Shown here piece by piece: positions 34,346 through 46,879 of a stretch of DNA of 64,000 nucleotides (position 1 is the stretch's first letter; each line of letters starts with the position of its first letter). The notes under the pieces are model-generated. The model had not been told where the DNA came from and searched no databases. It worked only from the letters and a program-made list of their open reading frames with translations. Source of the DNA: Glebionis coronaria (lineage: Eukaryota; Streptophyta; Magnoliopsida; Asterales; Asteraceae); NCBI GenBank assembly GCA_025667525.1, contig CM046881.1, positions 30,949,580-31,013,579 of the forward strand, in the 5' to 3' direction. Position numbers and translations under genes: made by a program.

Positions 34346-35451
34346 ATTTTTGGGTCAATACCCTTAATGTCGGAAATTTTCCACGCAATTGCCCCTTTAT
34401 GAGCTTTAAGAACTTTCAAGAGCTCGGTTTTTTCATCATTAGCAAGACCTCTTGCAATAATAACCGGCAACTTGTCATCACCTTCCAAGAATGCGTATTC
34501 AAGGTGAGAAGGAATATCTTTCAATTCAAGGATATGTGGTTCCTCGATTGAAGATTTTGGTTCAACACTCATAACTTCCATCGGTGGAAGAAATGGTGGA
34601 ATAGAAGTATCATCACTAATCAACACCTCATCTTCATTGTTGATTTCATTTGAAGTAAAATCGCCTCCTTGGAATGGAGTGAGATTTGGTGTAGAATTAG
34701 CAAGAATAGGATCCAACATAGTGGGATTGCCACTTGACGAGCTATCGGAAAAACCTAACACTTCTTGTGAAAACTCATCGCAAACCACATCAACTATGTC
34801 AATGTGATTGATGGTAGCGATTGCATAAACATGAGAAGGTTTCGAGTTTTGAGTAGCGTTTCTAACAAGTTCCTCTTCGTTGAATCTCAAAGTGATAGTT
34901 CTTGCATGAACGTCGATAAGCGATCTCGAGGTGTCTAAAAATGGACGACCTAAAATTAGAGGAACTTGAGGATCCGCGGGGATGTCAACTACTATAAAAT
35001 CAATGGGATAGTAGAACTTCCCCACTTTCATGAAAACATCTTCGGCTACTCCACATGCTAAAATCGTAGAATGATCGGCCATCTCGATAGACATGTTCGA
35101 AGGAATAAGAGTCGGAAGTGAAAGTGATTTCCAAATGGAAAATGGAATCAAATTAATGCTCGCACCAAGATCGGCCAAGGCAAGGCATTCTTTCATACCT
35201 TGTATGTCACAAGGAATGAGAAACTTTCCGGGGTCACCAACTTTTTCCGGTATGCGGTTAAGATAAACCGAAGAACAATTAGCAAGCTTTGAAAGCTTTT
35301 CCTTATCGCTCATCATACTTTTAAAAGTGGAAGCGAAACGAGGCATATATAACAACGCGTCGGCTAAACTCACATCAAAATGCACTTGTTGAAACATTTT
35401 TATAAAAAGCTCGATTTGTTGTTTGTTACGTTCTTGCAATTTCTCTTTGTT
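34282..35451 (-). pseudogene. Athila-type aspartic protease and pre-RT linker
   Basis: This continues the gag frame after the TGA at 35452. The active-site motif is ALADLGASINLIP (near 35170), where DLGA replaces the retroviral DSGA. This replacement is usual in Athila elements. ILGRPFLDTSRS follows, as in other members. The C-terminal part (KGAIAWKISDIKGIDP) is the linker that precedes RT. The frame is lost near 34282-34300. The protease would mature the polyprotein inside the particle. Confidence 0.9.
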
Positions 35452-37293
35452 TCATCTCGAAGGGTAAGGTAAGGGTGGTGTGGGTTGGACATTAGGCAAC
35501 GGCCTTGGAATCCGGGGTTCCACAATTGGTATTGGTTCAACCGTAGGTGTGGTATGAGCAGTACTTCGTGGGATTGTAATGTGCTCCTTTTCGACCATCA
35601 CCTCGGGCTCTTTCTCGATTTCCTTCTCCGTAGAAGTACTTGGACGAGAAATTGGTTCTTTGAAAGTTTTACCACTTCGTGTAGTAATAACCTTCATTTC
35701 TCCATTCGGGTTTGCAATGGTATCACTAGGAAGACCACCCGAGGAAGAGGGTTTACACATGATTGCGTCAAACATTTTTGCCATTCGGTCTTCAAATTTT
35801 GATTGCCTAGCATCCGCTTTTAACAATTCTTGCTTAATCTCATGTTGTCCTTGTTCCATCTTTTTTTGATTTTGTTGAAGACGTTGAACATTTCCTTCCA
35901 TTTTGTTTGCATGAGTTTTAAGTTCATTAGCAAGTTCGTTTTTAAGCTCGTTTTTTAACTCGGATCTTAAGCTAATCATCTCTCGTTGCATGTTATCAAA
36001 TTTAGCAACATTTGCTTTAGCATAATCCAAAAATTCTCCTTGAAGATTTTTAGTGTGAGCATTTTGAAAACCTTGTGTAGTGTTTTGAAAATCACGGTTT
36101 TGGTTTTGATTAGTGACTTGTCCATTCCCACTTTGATAATTCCCTTTGTTGTAGTTACGTGAATTACCTTGATAATTACCACTTTGGTTGTTGTTTCGAT
36201 AGTTATTAGCATTTTGATTTGGTGGAGCTTGATTTGGGCGAGAACCTTGACCGTTTTGGTTGTAAGTTCCCGTTGCTACGTAAGCACTCGAAGTGTTACC
36301 ATCCGCGGTAATGCACTCGGAAAGATCATGAGCTCCTCCACAAGACAAACAACTCTTAGCAACCGCTTTAACCGAAGCGAAATTCAAAGCCTCTTGAGCT
36401 TTCCAATGAGTCATAAGATTAGCAAATCTATCGAAAAACCGATTTTCCTCATTAGCTTCATCATGTAAGGCATTAATGCTACGAGATGATGACGACGATG
36501 ACGAACCCAAATTGGCAACACTCGGTGTGTTAGGAGGGCTATAAACCTTAGATCTATTCTCGATAATCTTTAGAGCTTCATCGGTTGTTTTGCACAAAAA
36601 ATTACCACCCGCGGCGGCATTCAAGTAGTCTCGTTCATGATCATTAAGCCCATTATAAAAAGTATCAATTTGATGAAATTCCGAAAAATCATGGTGTGGG
36701 CATTCATGTAACATTTCTTTAAAGCGTTCCCATGCCATTGAAAAACTTTCATTATTTCTTTGCACAAATCTTGAAATCTCATTTTTCATATGTGTTGTTT
36801 TAGATGGTGGAAAAATTTTGTTCACAAACTTAGAAACGAGATCACCCCATGTCAAAATCGAATTTGGCGGTTCTTTCTCAAGCCAAATTTTAGCGGGTCC
36901 ATCTAACGAGTATGGAAACAACATCATCTTAATGGCGTCATGTGGAACATCCTTAAACTTGCTAGTTGCGATGAGACGATTAAAATTCCTTATGTGGTAA
37001 TGCGAGTTGTCTTTCTCATGACCTCTAAACTTATTTGCTTGCAACATTGACATTAAACCCGTCTTAATCTCGAAATTCTCCGCTAGGATAGCGGGAATCA
37101 CAATGGCCTCTCCAAAACCCTCGGTGGGTGCTTGTAGCAACTCCATCATAGTACGATTAGCCATGACGACTTCTTGTTCTACAATAGGTTCAACAATTGG
37201 AGGTTGTTCTACAATCAACGTCTCTTGATTGGCTTGCTTTTGAAGACGTTTACGAGCTCGTTTTGCTTGATTACGAGTGATCATAAACTTCAC
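35452..37293 (-). CDS. Athila-type gag
   Basis: This is one open frame of 613 codons from ATG 37293 to TGA 35452-35454. The N-terminus is basic (TRNQAKRARKRLQK). The gag domain has the Athila pattern: FRGHEKDNSHYHIRNF, MLFPYSLDGPAKIWL, IFPPSKTTHMKNEI, AWERFKEML and CPHHDF, then an AAAGGNF block. One zinc knuckle, CLSCGGAHDLSEC, lies near 36312-36350. An Asn/Gln-rich stretch and a coiled coil (about 35960-35790) follow, then a Pro-rich end. The terminal TGA separates it from the protease in the same frame, so a gag-pol fusion is blocked in this copy. Confidence 0.92.
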   Translation of the reverse strand: MKFMITRNQAKRARKRLQKQANQETLIVEQPPIVEPIVEQEVVMANRTMMELLQAPTEGFGEAIVIPAILAENFEIKTGLMSMLQANKFRGHEKDNSHYHIRNFNRLIATSKFKDVPHDAIKMMLFPYSLDGPAKIWLEKEPPNSILTWGDLVSKFVNKIFPPSKTTHMKNEISRFVQRNNESFSMAWERFKEMLHECPHHDFSEFHQIDTFYNGLNDHERDYLNAAAGGNFLCKTTDEALKIIENRSKVYSPPNTPSVANLGSSSSSSSRSINALHDEANEENRFFDRFANLMTHWKAQEALNFASVKAVAKSCLSCGGAHDLSECITADGNTSSAYVATGTYNQNGQGSRPNQAPPNQNANNYRNNNQSGNYQGNSRNYNKGNYQSGNGQVTNQNQNRDFQNTTQGFQNAHTKNLQGEFLDYAKANVAKFDNMQREMISLRSELKNELKNELANELKTHANKMEGNVQRLQQNQKKMEQGQHEIKQELLKADARQSKFEDRMAKMFDAIMCKPSSSGGLPSDTIANPNGEMKVITTRSGKTFKEPISRPSTSTEKEIEKEPEVMVEKEHITIPRSTAHTTPTVEPIPIVEPRIPRPLPNVQPTPPLPYPSR

Positions 37294-38018
37294 GAAGAAT
37301 GGGAGGTGAGCAAAGAAGATTCTTTTTGGGTGTTTTGTGGATTTTCAAAATTTTTTGTGTTTTTGATTGTTTTTAATTTTTTTGGATTTTGGTGTATTTC
37401 CGTAGACAACAATCTACCAAATCTCTCCTCGAATCAAACTCTTGATTAAAGAAGCCTCAAAGGAATGAAAGCGATCACGTGGAGTGAACGCCTTCGAATG
37501 ACTTTAGAACTTTGGTGAAAACCAAATTGTTCAAGAGGGTTTAATCACAAAGAAAACCAAGCAAATATATTATACGTAATAATTCTTTGGGCGGCAAAAC
37601 CCTCGATTAGCCTTCAATCTCAAAATACTCACAAGCAAGCGGGGAAACGAGGCGGCGCGAAGCACTTAAGAGCCTTTTTCCTTAGGGTATATTTTATAAT
37701 ACCCGCCTTATACCCACCTTATAGTTCGTATTTTCAAAATCGAGCTTCACGAAAGTATTTATCTATTTTTGCCTTTTTCTTTTTGTTTGAGATTCGAATA
37801 CAATAATTAGGAGATCAAATCCCAATTAAGGTTGTGTTTTCACACTTTTGGAGATATTTTGTATTTATTGTGATACTTAATACAATATAGTAATAATAAT
37901 TTCATAAGAAAAACCTAAAAAACCGATAATACGTATTAGTAGATTTCTACTAATACAAATAATATTTATGGTTAATATTAAAAACAACAAGATAAATTAA
38001 TCACGACACACCTCCCTG
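37294..38018 (-). other. Leader of the Athila-type element
   Basis: This is non-coding, AT-rich sequence between the primer site and gag, about 0.7 kb, with no ORF of note. Confidence 0.6.
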
Positions 38019-38033
38019 ACAGCGGCACCAAAA
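38016..38033 (-). promoter_or_regulatory. Primer binding site of the Athila-type element
   Basis: On the minus strand TGGTGCCGCTGTC follows the LTR end after a few T residues. It resembles the tRNA-Asp-type site used by Athila elements, with small differences. Confidence 0.72.
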
Positions 38034-41000
38034 TGATTGCAGTGTTTTACAACACCTTTAGGAAAAGGAGGGTAAATAGGGAAAAGTATTAAGTGATGAT
38101 TTAGGAAAATCAAGCACTAATGACCTTAGTGAAGTGAAAGTTCGTTTCCCAAGGAGGTATATGTGTGTGACTAAAATGTAACAAGATTTGAGATTAAAAT
38201 TGGTTAGAAGGGGATGAGAAAAGAGGATGACGAAGACGTGAAATTAATTCCTACTACGACTACACGTAAAACCGTAAAAAGTATAAAAATAAAAATTAAT
38301 TCTAAAAATTACCAAACATTTACCAAAAATCAAAATAAATAAACTAAGAGTTTACCAATGATCAAAACTTTTTCAAACCTTTTAATTAATTAAATATTTA
38401 ATTTTTAAATGCTAATTAAAGCCCAAAAAATCAAATTAATTATCAAAAAGCCCAAATAAAGATTTTTCAATTGGTAAACCTCTAAAATGACCTAAAAAGA
38501 TTAAAAACTATTTTTAGAAATTTTTAAACTAATAAAAACTATTTAAAATGATTTAAAAACTATTAAAACTTAAAATAATTATAAAAATTAATCTAAAGAT
38601 CATAAAATTAATCTAAGAGTTGCAAAAATCCTATTTTAATGTATTTAAGCTAAGAAAAATGTAAAAGTGCAAAAATGTGAAATTTGAAAAAATAATAATA
38701 AAATAATATTAAAATAATATTAAAAATCCAAAAATTATAAAAAAATTCTAAAAACTTGCAAACGAGTTTATTTTAACCTAAATAAACAGAAAATGAAAGT
38801 GAAATGACCAGAATACCCCTATTAGGCCCTCAAATTGGCCAAAACCAAAATCAGTCAACACTAATGGGCTTTTTAGCCCAAAAAGTCAAACTTGGCCCAA
38901 TTGACTTGAAAAAGCCCAATCTGACTCAAAATTTAATTCTAAACACAAAACTCTGAAGGCCCAAAAGCTGAAAGTGAGCTTCTCACAGCTTATTAAGCAA
39001 ACAGCTTATCCTTATTGGGCCATTAAGCCCATTAAGCAATAAGCTAATGTCATAAGCTCTAATTTGACACACAACCTTCTTTTGGGATACTAAAGAGATC
39101 TGTAAAAAGAAATTTTGAAAAAGCACACTCGGTAAGCAAGAAATAAGCAAAGTTCAAATTCACAAAACGACAAAATAGTCGGGTTTGAGATTTAGGGCAC
39201 CTCAGAAGCTCTAGTTTTTTGCAAAAGCTCACAAATAGCTTAACTAAGAATAATCAATTAAGAAAATCACAAAAAGCCAAGTAGAATAAGCGGTGAGAAC
39301 CAATAAGCACTCTGAAAAAGCCAAATAAGCTAATTTCCTAGCAAAAGCTTAACCAAAAGACTTGTAACCTTCCAGACTTGATATTAAGCTGAGTAAAATG
39401 AGTTCTATTACAAAAACTAAGTTGTTGCATGTACCAATAAGCAAAACAGATTCAATAAGCTATGTGAACAATTTTGACCAAAAGTCAAACGCTGATAAGT
39501 GAAATTCAAACGCTGATAAGCACAAATTGGACGTTGACAAACTTAATGAAGTGTTTAGACTTGTTTTTCACCCTGCTGGTCAAGGTTTGAGTGCAAACCT
39601 TGTGAATCAAGGCCTACCAGTTGAGTAGTCTTGACAAGTTTTGGCACAAATAAGCCAATAAGCCAGTAAGCTTATAAGTTATCAACAGATAAATCCAAGT
39701 AGCCAAATAACCTCACAAGCAGCACACAAATAAGATTCAAGCAACAAAACAACAATCCTTATACTAGAAATCACAATGCAACACCAAATGAGGTGGTCAC
39801 TTTGCTGATGCAAATAACCACTTCAACCAACTTTGATAAGCTATAACAAACACAATAAGCCACCAAATTCAACAACCAGATAATCAATAGATAGCTTATC
39901 ACCCAAACTATTCCCAAACCTGATTTCAGAACTTAGATCCAAGTAACAAAGAAGTTATTGGCTCTGATGTGTTTGACAAATCTCAAAAGCACTTTATCAG
40001 ATTTTAGCAAAACTTCCAATCCTTTTTCCAAACCTTTAGAAACTTCGCCAATGACTAAAACTTGTTCAAAATGACTTGTTTAGACTTCCCAAACCCTAAG
40101 AACCAAGGGCACAAGGCCACAAGGCCTTATGAACCAGTAATCCCAAACAGTCCTTAATAAACCCCTTTTCAAAGCAACTTGTGATTTTTAAACACAACCT
40201 ACTGATTTTATCATTCAAATAGCTACACTAGGTGATAACTAACAGATTGCAACCATAAAACCCAAAGCACAAACACAGAATCACCAAATCATATACCAAA
40301 CTGCAAAACAGACAATATCATATAATTTTTTAGAGGAATCTTAATAAGAGGTTATACCTGTCCTCCACAACATCCTAGGAGGACCAGCAATGCTCCTTGG
40401 ACCTTGTTCAACAACTAGAACAAGACCAAAGTACTTCAATAAGAAAGATGGATGAATGCCTTGGTTGATGTTTCAAAGCAGAAACTCAAGGGCTTGATTT
40501 CTTCAACACAATGAACAAACAGCCCAACCAAAGACCCTAATCCCTTCACAAGCTTGGTGTCAACAAGCTTGCAAGAGCTTATAGCTTTTGGTTGAGGATT
40601 AGTACACAAAAATAAGCAAATTCAGAAACCTCTTTTCAAGCTTTTTCAAACTTGAAAAACCTTACCTAACATAAACGTCCTTGAACCAAATGATTCAAGC
40701 ACACTTATAACAACAAATGGAAATCAAAATCACCTTTAAACAACACCAACTTTCAAAAACATAAAAAGGAATTACAATTTTCTCAAAATACCAACTTTTA
40801 TAAATTTAAAAAGGAATTACAAGTTTAAAAGGTAAAACTGGAACAAAGGGACTCTCACAGGTTGAGGTCTCCTTTTATAGGCAAATGCTATGCTAACACG
40901 TTCATTTTAGCTTTGGGGTTAAGCTAAGAGCCTTGGCTGTTGATCTTGCCACGTGGCAAGCCTTGGAGAGCAAGGTGTGATATGATTGGTGGACGGGTTT

Positions 41001-41847
41001 GAATGGTGGGGTCACATGATGAGTGGGAGTGAGGGTTTTAAGGTTGGGATGGGTTAATGGGCGTGTGAATTAAGCGTGGGTAAGGGTAATTGCTTTTTAC
41101 CCTTTGGTTTAAGTGGAGTGGTAACTGGGTTCATCATGGTAAACAGTAAAGGTTTTGATCCGTTTTTGTAGGGAAAAAGGTGTTTGGCGCGTGTTTGTTG
41201 TGTTTAAACTTTGGAAAATGGCAGTAGTAGCCCTTGTGTTTTGGTGAAGTTTGTAAAACGTGTTTATTCAGCCATAAAACTCCTTTCCTTTGTTAATAAA
41301 CTTTCATTTTTTATACTTTTGCCACCAAACTTTTCCAAAAAGGTTTAAAGGATATTTTAGCCGTGTTTTCATAACTGAAGGACTGATTTTGGACTTTGTT
41401 GATCTTCAAAGGTCTTCAATATATCTTTGACTTAATGAGGGACCATAATTGACAAATTAGATTTGATGAGGGACTAATCTTGCCAAATCTTCAAAGTTGA
41501 AGGACCTTTTTGCAATTTTGACAAACTTAAGGGACCAAACTTGTAATAATGAATTCACAAGGGTTTTAAGTGTCATTTCTTCATTTTTTGAGGATCTATC
41601 TTTCATATCTTCAAGTCTTCAAGGGTAAATCTTGGATAAATCATGAACTAGGGCCCGGTTCTTTGTACGGCTTCGTTTCTCGTGTCCGTTTTTCCTTGTT
41701 TCTTGTGATCTTTTGTCTTTTTCACGATATCCATACCTAAAATACACAAGTAAACAAACACAAGCATATATATGGTATTTTATGACATTTTTGTGCATTT
41801 AAAGCCCGAAAAGAACGATGAGATCATGTATAAATGCCATCTCATCA
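38034..41847 (-). repeat. 5' LTR of the Athila-type element (3814 bp)
   Basis: It matches 25505-29450 in the same orientation. It lacks about 90 bp present there (junction near 40897-40898) and one copy of a 45 bp duplication. It carries no gene. Confidence 0.92.
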
Positions 41848-44800
41848 ATAATTTAACGTCCTTTACGACTAAACCGGAAACCCTAGGATTACGTATTTAC
41901 GTTTTTGAACTCTATTTTTTATGAGACAATTTTTATTAGATTCGTTTTGTGCCGTTGATTCATAATTTAGAAAAACATTTTTCGTAAAACGACCGAGGGT
42001 ACGCAAATCGAGGAAACTAGAATCGAGGAGTACCCGAAAATAAATGAGGATGAGACAAAACAACTTTTGCCCCACCCCCAATACATGGGACGGCTAACTT
42101 AGCCCACACATCCTTGAGGTGTCAAGCTTGCATAGTAAGCTAAGACACTTGTCTTAGTTACTTCACAAACCACATGCACAACAAAAACCACTCACACCAA
42201 ACTAGCAACTTCATTTTTCCACTCATGCAAAACACACATCTCTCAATCTTGCCGTCCCAACTCACACCCATTTGATCTTGATTTAACCATAAAATCCTAT
42301 GTTATTCACACATATGATGAAACCCTTTTGAAGCTCTATTGATTGGTGGTGATTTTAACATCTAAAGAGAAGTTTCCTTGATGTCTTGGGGCTTATTTTC
42401 CACAAGAAGTTCTTGAAGATAGGTGATCTTGAAGTTGATATTGGTGTACCCCAAGTGTTGTCATCAAAAGTCAAGTTTTTAATCTTGGTTGGTAAAAAGA
42501 TCATCCTTCCCATTTCCTTGTTATTTTTGTAAATGTAAATTGTATTTTCTTTCTTAATGTATATGTATATGATGATATATGATGATAAAAATATTATATG
42601 GAGATCATGTGTTGATAAACTTGGTTAAAAAATTGAAAACTACATGTAAAAATGATAAAATCATGCTTAAATTAGAAGGTTGTATAAAACAGTAAAGAAT
42701 CTTATGATAAAGTGTTAAAATGGCTTGGATAAATTAATATACAGTAAGATATGAGACTTGTACATATGTGAGAGTTGGGCACTCAATGGAATCCATAAAA
42801 TGAGTGAGATATGATCAAAACATTATTGAAGTCCAAATCTGTATAGTCTGTTTTGGACGAACTGTTAGAGAAATTTAGAGGATGATTGAGCAGTAGCTAC
42901 ACTGGAGTTAATAGTAGCACATATTATTTAGTTTGTGCTGTCCAAAAATGAGCTTCTATCTCCTTGTAGAACTCAAGATATGGTAAAAATGGTGAAAGTG
43001 AAATTCATAATCAGATTTGTAAAATAAAAGTATATATTATAAAATTAGCACTCAAGTAAAACTAATATAAAATGTATACCTAAAACCCACTAACTTATAT
43101 AATACTTATAAATAAGTATATACTTTGATAATTAAATGGTACATTTTATAAAAATAGCAATTTGATAAGCTTTATAAGTTATAAAACTATATACATAAGT
43201 TTTACGTATTTTCGGCGAAAACTGAAAGATTAACGTTTTCGTCAATTAAAACTTAGACGGCCGGACCCGTCTAATGTAAACTTTTTATAACTCATATACT
43301 GATGATTGAGTACATTTGACAAGTAAAAACCGATAAAACCCGAGCTTTATGACTTATGGACATTAACGGGCTAAGGTAGCCTTATTGGACTATTGACCCA
43401 ACTAGTTTGAATAAAGACTAATGGACTTACTCATTGGGCTTAACCCACTTGGGCCCAAAATTTGAGTATAGGCCTTATAATAAAATTATAATTGGGCTAA
43501 TATAAAGTATTAGATTTTAATGGGCCTATTAGGCCTTAATATGGAATTTGATTGAAACTAGTGTAACTAGTACAAAATTTGACTAACACATAACACTATA
43601 ATGTGTATGAAGATATAAAATCCCACTTGATCATCATCATACTCATGATATCATCATATATATACATAGCTGTTATTTTTATAAAGTCATTGGACAAGAG
43701 TCTAAGACGAGTATTATTTGTCTAGGTTTCCGTGATTGAAGCACGTACCGTACATCCAAATCGCCGATAACCGCCTTTCCCAATCAACGTGAGTTCATAG
43801 CCTCGCACTCTTTTAAATGTTTTTAAGAAATGTTTTATAAACCCGCGAGGGAGATAACATGTAAGTTCTAATAAAATATGACACTAGTTGTCCCGATTGT
43901 TTGCTTATTGATATGGACCCGAATGATTGTATGACCCGATGAATGATTATATGACCCGGCGAATGAAATGAAATGAATTATTATTAATTAGGTTATGTCA
44001 CTAAAAGTCCCATTAGCATGAATTGTTAACTACCGGGATTTGGTAGACGCTTATGCATATAATAGTACTATTTGGGGAAGATCACCCCAGTTCGCGCCTT
44101 GACGGTTGATCCCCGTCATGCCACATTGATTGGTAAGCGAATTTATGTATGAGAAGAATTATATAAGCGTGATTATTGTGACGACATGCTGATATAGATG
44201 GGAAAATAATTTTCGGGTTAGCTACCCGTTGTTTGTTATAGTAAGGTAGCAATGTCATGCGGCTTATAATAATCCAATAACGAAAATACTGACATACGCA
44301 CTGAATTACGATATATTGCCTGACTAGCAATACGGGGTCTTATTATTGATATTATGTTCGTGTTTTGGTTTTGCATTACCATTTTCATATAACGGTTTTT
44401 ATTTAACTTTGTACAACGTTATAAGACGTAATGTATGATGTTTTTACGACATTGGTTCGTATAATGGTTTTGAAGGAAAAAGCCTATAGTATGATTTACA
44501 AAAAAGATTTGTATGAAATGTTTTTAGCTTATTTTATGGCCTACTACAAAGATGTGTACAAAGTGATTTTCGATGATAAATATATACCAATGATATATTA
44601 ATGGTTTACTAAACTCCATGAATTCACTCAGCATTTTCGCTGACCTTTTCTTTTAACATGTTTTATCTCAGGTACTTGAAAGCAATTCTCGGGAAGACGA
44701 CAAGAATTTATGACCCGCACTTAAATAACAATTTCCATTCAAGTGTTTTGTAAAATTGTATGAAATACTATGATTTGGGACTTATGTAATTTGATATTTA

Positions 44801-44929
44801 TGAATAGAAAATGCTTTATTTTTAAACGACGCGATTTTTAAGCGTTGTATATGATTTGAGTAATGTGCTATCCCGTAACACCAACGACTCTTCCGCTGAA
44901 CTAAAGTATGAATATTTGGAGGTGTTACA
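41848..44929 (+). repeat. Outer Tekay-family LTR (right piece)
   Basis: Sequence resumes with ATAATTTAACGTC exactly where the left piece stopped, and aligns with the Tekay 3' LTR from about 6505 to its end. Shared landmarks are ACGACTAAACCGGAAACC, GGGGAAGATCACCCCAGTTC and the 3' end GTGTTACA. Together the pieces give an LTR of about 3.2 kb. It is clearly a different subfamily from the first copy. No Tekay internal region flanks it, so it looks like a solo LTR, but I find no matching target duplication. Donor-like AACGTGAGT (GT at 43799) and acceptor-like ATCTCAG (ending 44671) are conserved. Confidence 0.85.
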
Positions 44930-46879
44930 AAGGGCTTCGTTGTATTTATTTTCAAAATCGTCCTTTTTAAAATTGATGACACGACATTTTTACCCCTCAA
45001 GCTCTTTGGTCTTTTGAAGAAGTTCATCCCTGTAACTATCAATTGTCTTACTAGGTTTTATAAGAGCGGCTTTGCTTTCTTCAAAATTTTGAGTGAGCGC
45101 TGCATTTGCCTTCTTTAATTGATTTTGACTCTTTCTATTTTCATTGACATCTTTTTGTAAACTAGCAATTAAATTAGCAAGCGCGACACGCTCCTCGTTA
45201 GCATACTCATTTGCATGTTGATCATCCTCAAACTCATTATTTCACATGTCTGATGAATCGGGTGTGGTATTGCTATCAACCGTTTCCATCATACATGTGT
45301 CAGTAATTGTTTTTGGTAGATCACTATGCTCATGTGTATCCCCAAACACATTATATTCATCATCATGTTGTACCTTATCAATTAGCTCGGTATCAAAGAT
45401 AGGACCATTGTCATCTTCACTGACGTTAAGGACCTCATGAATCTTTGCCATGTATGAATAATGTGCCTCGAGTTCTTGGTCGGAGAGTTCATCATCTGTG
45501 TCGTCAAGCATTTCTCCTTCCTCAGCTGATAACTTGATTCCAGCTTCCATTTTCTTGCACAACAGTATTTTTTCCTTATGATACCCATAATCTTTGACCC
45601 TCTTTGGCTGCCTGCATTCCCTAGCCAAATGCCCAAAACCTGTGCAGTTAAAACACTGAATCCCACTTTGTTGCACAACTTGAGTACCAACAGTTTCCCT
45701 ATTTCCAACAACAGTAGCCACCCTCTGATTATCATACTTAGGTTGTCGATCATACTTTGGAGGACTCTCAGCACGCCTTCGTGTGTCATACCTTGAAGGA
45801 CTCTGTGCATAAGTGTTCCTCGGGTTTGAAGATGTTCGAAGGTTGTTGTTGGTGGGTTTGTCGATTTTCCTGTATTGCCTCATAATGAAATCCATTTGTT
45901 GCTTGAATTCCCTATCCTTTTGAGCTAGTTCTTCATCATTGTCTTCTTCGGATGATTGCTCAGGTGTGGATGATGGTTTTCTTGCAACTTCTTTGCCTCA
46001 GGATCTGGTTGGAGCATGTGACTTAGAGATAGTGGATGATCGTGGTGATGATGATTGAGTAGAGTAGGTCTTTGAAGTACGAGAGTAATAATTTGGGTGA
46101 TGTTGAGTGGTAGACACCAAAGCAAGTGGATTAGAAACCTTTGTAACTCGTTCAGCTCGAAGTTCATTTGCCTCATTTTGAAATTATTTCAAAATGTCAA
46201 AGAGCTTGTGATATGAAACTTCGTCTAACTTTTGTTGTTGTTTCACCAAGGTGACAAACCGTGTCCACTCTGGTTGAAGTTGCTGTAGAAATTGGACATT
46301 AACTTGCATGGTGGAAACTTGCAAGTTGTTTCGGGTCATATCATTCATCATTTTGTAGAATCAGGAGTAATAAGAATCAATTGATTCCCCATCCTTTGAT
46401 GTAAACTTTCCAAAGTTCCAAAACATCTTAGTTTTCACATCTTGTTTGTTAAGTGATTCACCTTGTTGCAATCTTTCAATAGCCGTCCACATTTCTTGAG
46501 CAGTAGGGCATGCATCAACCATGGAATAAATATCATCTCTAATTCCATTGAGAATTAAGTAGATTGCTTCCTTCTCAGCATCAAACCAAGCACATTTCTC
46601 TTGTGTGAGGTCGTTCCTCTTTTCATCACGTTCATAAGCTGGTTGTTCTTCAGTAGTGTCTGTGGCTGGTACTCTAGGAACTTGAATCTTTGAGAGTTTA
46701 TAGGGTCCTTCCAAAATACATTGCCTTAAAGCATCACTGTTAGGTTTTGTGTCAAGATAACGTAGAAAACGAGATTTCCATTGATCATATTGACCCGACA
46801 CAAGCATTGGTGGTCTTTCTTTGTTACCCGCCACCATGATGTTGTTGTTCGTGACACGATACTCTGCAGTAGAATCCAT
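44930..46879 (-). pseudogene. Copia (SIRE-like) gag, truncated and with several stops
   Basis: The frame starts at ATG 46879 with a capsid domain of the UBN2 type (MLVSGQYDQWKSRFLRYL, ERLQQGESLNKQDVK). It is stopped by TGA at 46361 and TAA near 46183. TGA near 45999 follows, and the reading continues through a basic linker to the zinc knuckle CFNCTGFGHLARECRQPKR (near 45630). The acidic stretch EGEMLDDTDDELSD follows, then another TGA at 45242 and a helical region to 44930, where the outer Tekay-family LTR cuts it off. The remainder of gag and all of pol are absent. Gag of this lineage packages the element RNA. Confidence 0.88.

Larger units (their letters stand above)
25505..41847 (-). mobile_element. 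Athila-type Ty3/gypsy element, complete, inserted in an LTR
   Basis: This 16.3 kb element has both LTRs, a primer site, gag, protease, RT, RNase H and integrase, but no chromodomain and no recognisable env ORF. It starts TGATTGC and ends CATCA as written on the plus strand. The five-base duplication ATAAT flanks it exactly (25500-25504 and 41848-41852), and removing it rejoins the outer Tekay-family LTR at a continuous position. The gag motifs, the DLGASINL protease, the tRNA-Asp-like primer site and the TATGGGGGAG polypurine tract fit the Athila clade. The genes contain at least three frameshifts and two stops, so it is defective. Confidence 0.93.
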
